DNA of 64,000 nt, taken from assembly GCA_036250195.1 (NCBI GenBank), contig JAVHZZ010000002.1, positions 63,635,705-63,699,704 of the forward strand, in the 5' to 3' direction. The position numbers and the translations under genes are program-made. The notes beneath the pieces are model-generated. The model was not told where the DNA came from and searched no databases. It saw only the letters and a program-made list of their open reading frames with translations. Of the stretch, positions 56,061 to 64,000 are shown one piece after another (positions within the stretch are counted from its first letter, which is position 1; the number at the start of each line of letters is the position of its first letter). Origin of the DNA: Mixophyes australis (Eukaryota > Chordata > Amphibia > Anura > Limnodynastidae).

Positions 56061-57000
56061 GCCTAACAGTGCTGATACTGCCATGGGTACACCATCTCCT
56101 GAGCTACTGCTAAAAACTCTCTGGTTGTACCAGTCTATCAACAACTACCTCCAGTACAACACAGATTTCACAACCTGCCCTCCCTTGACAGCTCTTCCTC
56201 CTTCTGCCCATCTCTCAGCTTCAGGGTCCTCTCCTGCCTCACTTTTATCATCTGTCTCTCATTCTGCACCTCTTCCAAAATCTGCACCTCCTTCTGAATC
56301 AGTAATATCCTCGGACTCTGCCCTCCCTTCTGTCTTAGAAGATCGACCCATCATTTCTTTCAGAAAAAACAGTCCGGGCAAAGTCCTGAAGACGAGAGTG
56401 AGAGGAGGTGATCAGTGAAGTAGTGAGGCGGCAGTCAGAGGCAGTGCGGAGGGAGCGGGTAGGAGTGTAGGTAGAGATGAGATTGGAGATGTAGAGAGGG
56501 GAAGATTGACTAAAAGCTTTAAAGGTGAGGGGTTTAAATTTAATTCTGTAGGGTATGAGGAGCCAATGTAGTGACTGTTGGAGGGAGACCGCAGAGATTA
56601 GATGTGAATGTCACGGGACCACACTAAGCAGTGACAGCTAACATCCTCGGATTTACCGTTAGCTGCCTGCCTGCCTCCTAATTGGAACTGCTGACAGTCG
56701 GGACCGCCCCCTTCAGACTAAGGGGCGACCCCGAGATTGCAGGAAGAAGGCGCTGATTGGTAATTAAAAAATAAATAAATCTTAAAATATAAAAATAAAT
56801 ATTAATGTGCCCAGCACTGCGCCCCCCGGGACCCAGCGCCCCAGGCTGCAGCCTGGTCAGCCTATTGGTTGATCAGGCCTTGTATATATGTGACCAGACA
56901 GAGTATGATGTGTGCAGTTAGGAGTGTAAAGCTAGAGCTGTATTCCAGTGTACAGAGAAAACAAACCCCTAAAGTGCAGCTAGAACTCCTGAAACTTCAT
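56061..57000. other. Unclassified repeats; weak 111-codon frame
   Basis: A plus-strand frame at 56083-56418 is Ser/Pro-rich with no recognised domain, and I do not call it a gene. 56430-56575 is purine-rich with GATGTAGAGAGGGGAAGATT and GGAGCCAATGTAGTGACTG, resembling a dispersed repeat I cannot name. Confidence 0.4.
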
Positions 57001-57399
57001 CTTAATATTTGTATCCTAAGTAAGAAATAATTAAAGTTTGGCTTTTTGGGGGGAGCTTTTTAGGATTGTGTGGGCTTGTTTTTCATTTCAGAGTTGGCAA
57101 CGTTGCCTATCACAACTCTACCAGCTGGTGCAAACTTGTGCAACCCACCATATTAGCATGTAAACCTATATACACATTACCCGCAAGAGCAATTGCGCAC
57201 ATTTACGCGTTTCATAAATGATCCTTATTATATACAAAGATAATACGCTTCGTTCTCCATCATTATCAAAACAACACCAACGCCGTATAACTCTCTCTGA
57301 CAGCTTTAGCGCGTCACTGACCATTTCCAATAATAAGTCCACAATGCCTATACCGGCTTCATTCCCACCCGGTTACATCCAGCACTAACAGAACAGTTA

Positions 57400-57710
57400 T
57401 ACAAGGAGGCGGGACATTCGCGACCAATTATATCACGCTGCAGGACGTGCGGACCAATCAGCGTGCGATATTTAAGATACCGTTATGCCAGCCTCCAGGA
57501 TTTGTAGTTATATTCTGTTAGTCACGTGACATGGCATTTGCTCCACCCCGCCCGTGGCTAGAATACCGTCAGCGGGAGAGGTTGGCCTATCTGGCTGCGC
57601 GCTCCCGTAGGCGGGTCCGTAGACCGTGGCGTGCGGAGTGACCAGCAGCCTCCGCCTCCGCCGCCGAGGTGGAAGTCAGACTCGACCCTTACTCTCCGGT
57701 GCATGTGGTA
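57400..57710 (+). promoter_or_regulatory. RCBTB1: RCBTB1 CpG-rich promoter
   Basis: CpG density rises sharply against the AT-rich surroundings. CCAATCAGCG at about 57453 is a CCAAT box, and GTCACGTGAC at 57521-57530 is a palindromic E-box of the USF/TFE type. There is no TATA box, as usual for housekeeping-type genes. The start site cannot be fixed from sequence. Confidence 0.7.
57540..57707 (+). other. RCBTB1: RCBTB1 exon 1 (untranslated; 5' edge inferred)
   Basis: The CpG-rich block ends in a strong donor, GTAAGAA at 57708. It would splice to 61100 across a 3392-bp intron. It has no ATG in frame with the exon 2 coding start. Its 5' edge is a guess. Confidence 0.6.
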
Positions 57711-58434
57711 AGAACCTAGCTGCCAGCTGCAGTGGGCACTGCATTCAGTACGATGTTTATTGTAATCTCCTTATCAGCTCTGCTTCTGACTGCACAATCT
57801 CTTAGGCTTCTTGCGATTTGTTAGCTGCTAGAGGCTGTCAGGGCATGCTGGGATCTTTAGTTCCACGGCAGCTGTAGAGTTTAACTTGTCTATTTGTCCA
57901 TGTGTTACTTTTGACAGGTGAGGTTTACAGAACCTTGTCTGACAGCCCTGGGTAACGTGTACATTGTACCAAGTAATTATACCATTGTTCTTTTGTTTTG
58001 GGTTTCAGTAAGGTTATCAGGTTAGAACGGAGCTATTGTTATTTTCATGAGTTATTGAACCCGTTTGTATGTCCGTCAGCTCTGAGCCATATTAATGTGA
58101 CTCCTGTTTTCATTTATATAACGATGATCCAGTTGAAGTGAATGAAGGATTTTTTTTTTAGGAACATGTGAATTGATTGTCTTTCAGAGATGTCGCACGA
58201 AGGCAGACTGATTTGAACTTTAACTATCCCGGAGACCTTTGTGAAAACTGTTGTTCAGCTAACCATTCAAACATAGTTCCTACCATTAGACTGTCATTTT
58301 TCTAGTACTATTTTTAGCATAGAACCAAATATTTGATCAGTTGATATAGGTTAAAGACAATTTTTTGTTGCATGTTTATATGTCCCCATTTCATAAATGT
58401 ACTTGTTCAGGTAGTGTAGATCTGACCGCATTTA

Positions 58435-59067
58435 GGGGCACATTTATCATTTATCGGACAAAACGAGAAATACTTATCAATCCTTATCGCATGGATAAGG
58501 ATTGATGTATTTCTCAAATTTATTAAAAATGAAACACAGAAACAGCAGTTCCGAAAAACTGCTGTTTCTGTGATAAAAAAAACCATACTCACCACTGCCT
58601 CTTCGGTCGCGCTGTCTCCGGATCTCCTCCTCTTCAGTGTACTTTCAGTTCTTCATGCAACTGCGCATGTGCCGTCCGGAGAGCTTGAGGCTGTGACAGG
58701 GAGGGATCACAAGATCACTCCCTGCGCATGCGCTGTCCAGCTCTGCTCTCCGGAGCAGAGCTGGACATACCGAAGAGCACAACTTTTACAAGTAATTCCT
58801 ATGATGTACGCCAGCTTCGCTGGCGTACATTAACACAACAAGTTCCCGAAAAAATTTTTTTTTCGGGACTTGTTAGATTGCGGCCAGGAGCAGTCACCAT
58901 TCTTTTGAATGGTGACTGCTCGCAAAAACGATCAGGAGTGCAAAGCAGCAGATATCAATGATATCTGCTGCGATGCACCTTTAATAAATTTGCGGAGAGC
59001 ACATCCTGGCCTAATTTACACGGTAAGTGCACGATAGTGCACTACCTTGCTTTCTTAAATATACCCC
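58435..59067. mobile_element. Multi-hairpin MITE 1
   Basis: GGGGCACATTTAT opens and AAATATACCCC closes the element, with TTA on both sides (58432-58434, 59068-59070). It holds at least eight separate hairpins: 58465-58515, 58535-58572 (16-bp stem), 58697-58724, 58735-58766 (14 bp), 58804-58830 (12 bp), 58837-58873, 58888-58921 (15 bp) and 58945-58971 (12 bp). A short one is at 59026-59042. It has no coding capacity. TTA duplication suggests Harbinger mobilisation. Confidence 0.85.
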
Positions 59068-59070
59068 TTA

Positions 59071-59667
59071 GGGGTCTATTTATGACCCTATGTTTTTTTC
59101 AGTTGAAACTTTTCAATCCTTATCTCCTTGATAAGGATTGAAAAGTAACGGCAATGTATTAAAAAAAATCTCAGGGACAGCAGTGCCGATAACCTGCAGT
59201 CCCTGAGAAGTGACTCACCAGGGTATCGCAGTCTTATCTCCTTTTTGATAGCTGCAGTGATCTTCTCTTATGTTTGTTTTGTTTACTGCCCATGCGCTGA
59301 CTGTAAATGCCAGGCATTTCATCTCCCACTGTCTGTGTTTCTTGTGAGACGGACAGCATTACTGAAGAATCAGTAAATTAATGAATGAATCTCTACAATA
59401 TATATGTTTAATAAAATGTACATTAAGCTAGATGGGTATATTTCATGGTAAAAAAAAAATAATAAAGGTCTGGAAAAATAACATAAATTTAACTAAATGA
59501 GTGCTTTACTGTAGTTAATATCAGAGGTAATAGCAGAGTCAATCTGTCTCATCCGTCTCTCGGCAGCAGTGACCAGAGCAGTGAACTCTGGTGAACTCTG
59601 GCATGTGACTGGGAGGGATCACATCCCTCCACCCCTCCACACAGACGCCCTTTAATAAATAGACCCC
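59071..59667. mobile_element. Multi-hairpin MITE 2
   Basis: GGGGTCTATTTAT opens and its exact inverse ATAAATAGACCCC closes it, with TTA at 59068-59070 and 59668-59670. Hairpins include 59109-59145 (16-bp stem), 59169-59208 (15 bp, one mismatch) and 59612-59630. The first hairpin shares CAATCCTTATC/GATAAGGATTG with MITE 1, so the two are related. They share the central TTA. Confidence 0.85.
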
Positions 59668-60344
59668 TTAAGATGTTATTAAAGGACCATGCAGTTCCAT
59701 AACCCTTGTAACACAAGCATTATTACTGCACTTATCTGAAAACAATGATCCACTAATACAACTTGTAAACCTGCATCCCAGCAGTTTTTGTGGAAACATG
59801 TGGACGTCTATCAAATTTATGCAAAAATTACAACGTCCCTTTTTGTTTTTTGCACCTGTACCTTGTAGGATCTCTCTACTCAATTTCACCTTGATTGCAT
59901 GATCAATGTGATTGCTAGGTAGACTTACCAGCATAGTAACCTGAAAAATGTCAAACTCTCCCGGGAGATGTCTCAGAGTTCTAATTGCGGCGGCTAAAAC
60001 AATCTGGCGCCATCGCAAATGCTCTGGGACATAATACAGGCGAGTTTTATTTGTCATTTTACTGTGTGCATGCATTATGTATTTTGAGTGAATAAATTCC
60101 TAACTCTCCCCAGGACAGCGAGTTGAAATTTCATATTTCTCCAAATTAATGAATATTTTTAGGTGTATTTGGTGTCCTGGTAGAAGAGCACATTGTATGA
60201 AGCTTTGGCCCTCTCTACCTCTTGTGTCCTTGTCCTCTTTGTAAGGTTTCCTTTAGTTGTCTTCTAATGTAGTTGCTTTCCCTATTGTCTCTTATTGTAT
60301 CGATTTTTAATGATTCTATAGTTTCTCTTGCCCCTTATTTTGTA

Positions 60345-60412
60345 CAATCTGTTTATTATTTGTACAGTGCTACAGATTCTGTGCTGCCTTATAAATAAAT
60401 GATGATGATCAT
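60345..60412 (+). repeat. LINE/SINE-type 3' end
   Basis: TTTGTACAGTGCTACAGATT, then CTGCCTTATAAATAAA and an ATGATGATG tail. This matches in order the minus-strand copy at 27150-27262. It is the end of an L2/CR1-type element; the 5' part is degraded. Confidence 0.6.
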
Positions 60413-61099
60413 ATATGACCTCTAACCCACTGTATTGTATATTGTATAGTCTACAGTTTGTTATGTTTATGATATATTTTGTTTTTTTATTTCCTATCAT
60501 TGTTTTCTGCAGGAAGCTTGCTTGTGGGGCCCCACTGAGTTTTAAAACTCGCATGTGAATTCACTGATCTCTTAATGGCCTATCTGATATTGTATTCATT
60601 ATCCAAGGACTGCTTTTTATTTTTTTTTATAGCATAGGGTGAAGAAATGCCTCTAGGAAATATGTTGCCATTTTAGCTAAATAAAAGATGAGTGGCACAA
60701 TATGATAAAACCGAGCAAGTAACAGCTTGCGCTATTTAATTATCTTATCGCAGTAGATGCTTCCAAGCAGAAATTCTGTACAATTATGTTTGTGCAAAGT
60801 CCAAAAAATAGCTCCTAACCATGTGACTCCCATAAATGAGGACATTTTGGTTTAAAAATAAAAAAAATACTTTGTTTCACACAAGGGCATATTGCATGTT
60901 TTCCAGAATGGGCACACTACCAATTTAGATTGCCCTCTGGCTTGTCATATAGTGGCATAAAGCCAGGTAGCTAGTGGAAACTAGTCATGCGTGACTTTTT
61001 CCTGGATAGGAGTATACACCTGAGGGGCACTGTGATGGCATTAATAAATGTACTTAAATTATCTATTGAAATATAACTTTCTCATTCTTCCCTTGTTAG

Positions 61100-64000
<2,901 letters not shown>

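Larger units (their letters stand above)
57708..61099 (+). other. RCBTB1: RCBTB1 intron 1
   Basis: GT...AG intron holding two palindrome-rich MITEs and a LINE-type 3' end. Near 57843, GGCATGCTGGGATC and TAGTTCCACGGCAG form a motif seen in many vertebrate promoters and repeats. No coding exon is recognised inside. Confidence 0.65.

Noticed and set aside
56083..56418. 111-codon Ser/Pro-rich frame
   Set aside because: No domain, no splice context and low-complexity composition, so it could easily be chance.
57843..57880. GCATGCTGGGA...TAGTTCC as an additional promoter element of RCBTB1
   Set aside because: The same motif is common in dispersed vertebrate repeats, and a relative occurs at about 49060 inside the ERV, so it cannot be assigned to the promoter.

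Overview
The window looks like a stretch of vertebrate, probably amphibian (anuran), chromosome. One host gene is recognisable: the 5' part of RCBTB1 on the + strand at the right end (CpG-rich first exon ending at 57707, coding exons at 61142-61267, 62646-62796 and 63361-63527). The organism call is inference. It rests on the protein match, the long introns, and a repeat mix typical of frogs: Tf1/sushi chromovirus, Penelope-like element, hAT, Tc1, Harbinger, class I ERV and palindromic MITEs.

Layout. 1-1713 is a purine-rich, probably hAT-derived repeat with a minisatellite. 1964-3364 is a GC-rich LTR-like promoter block on the minus strand. 5018-6200 is a decayed Tc1. 7159-12601 is a full-length hAT transposon with 15-bp TIRs and a perfect 8-bp target duplication; its transposase is split by one frameshift, and other repeats are nested inside it. 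12993-14930 holds a Harbinger MITE and Penelope remnants. 14934-23209 is a very young Ty3/gypsy chromovirus with 2010-bp LTRs. 23739-25377 has a minus-strand Penelope reverse transcriptase and a deleted Tc1. 26-41 kb is gene-free and built from MITEs, minisatellites and LTRs. 42154-50789 is a minus-strand class I endogenous retrovirus with matching 574-bp LTRs and damaged gag, pol and env. 51100-51997 is a decayed Tc1. 52090-54218 is a Harbinger-type element carrying only a spliced Myb-like gene. From about 57.4 kb RCBTB1 begins; its first intron holds two adjacent palindrome-rich MITEs.

The best signals are structural. The chromovirus shows a complete replication layout: TATA box, predicted start, self-complementary primer site, gag, slippery site with pseudoknot, pol with chromodomain, and polypurine tract. 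Its LTR leader has four copies of a hairpin, one with a compensatory stem change. Its LTRs are almost identical, yet pol has a nonsense codon and a lost integrase catalytic Asp, so this copy was probably mobilised in trans or mutated very recently. The twin MITEs in RCBTB1 intron 1 are unusual for the number of short perfect hairpins they contain and for the TTA site they share.

No tRNA, rRNA or CRISPR feature was seen. Family names rest on remembered motifs, not on database searches.
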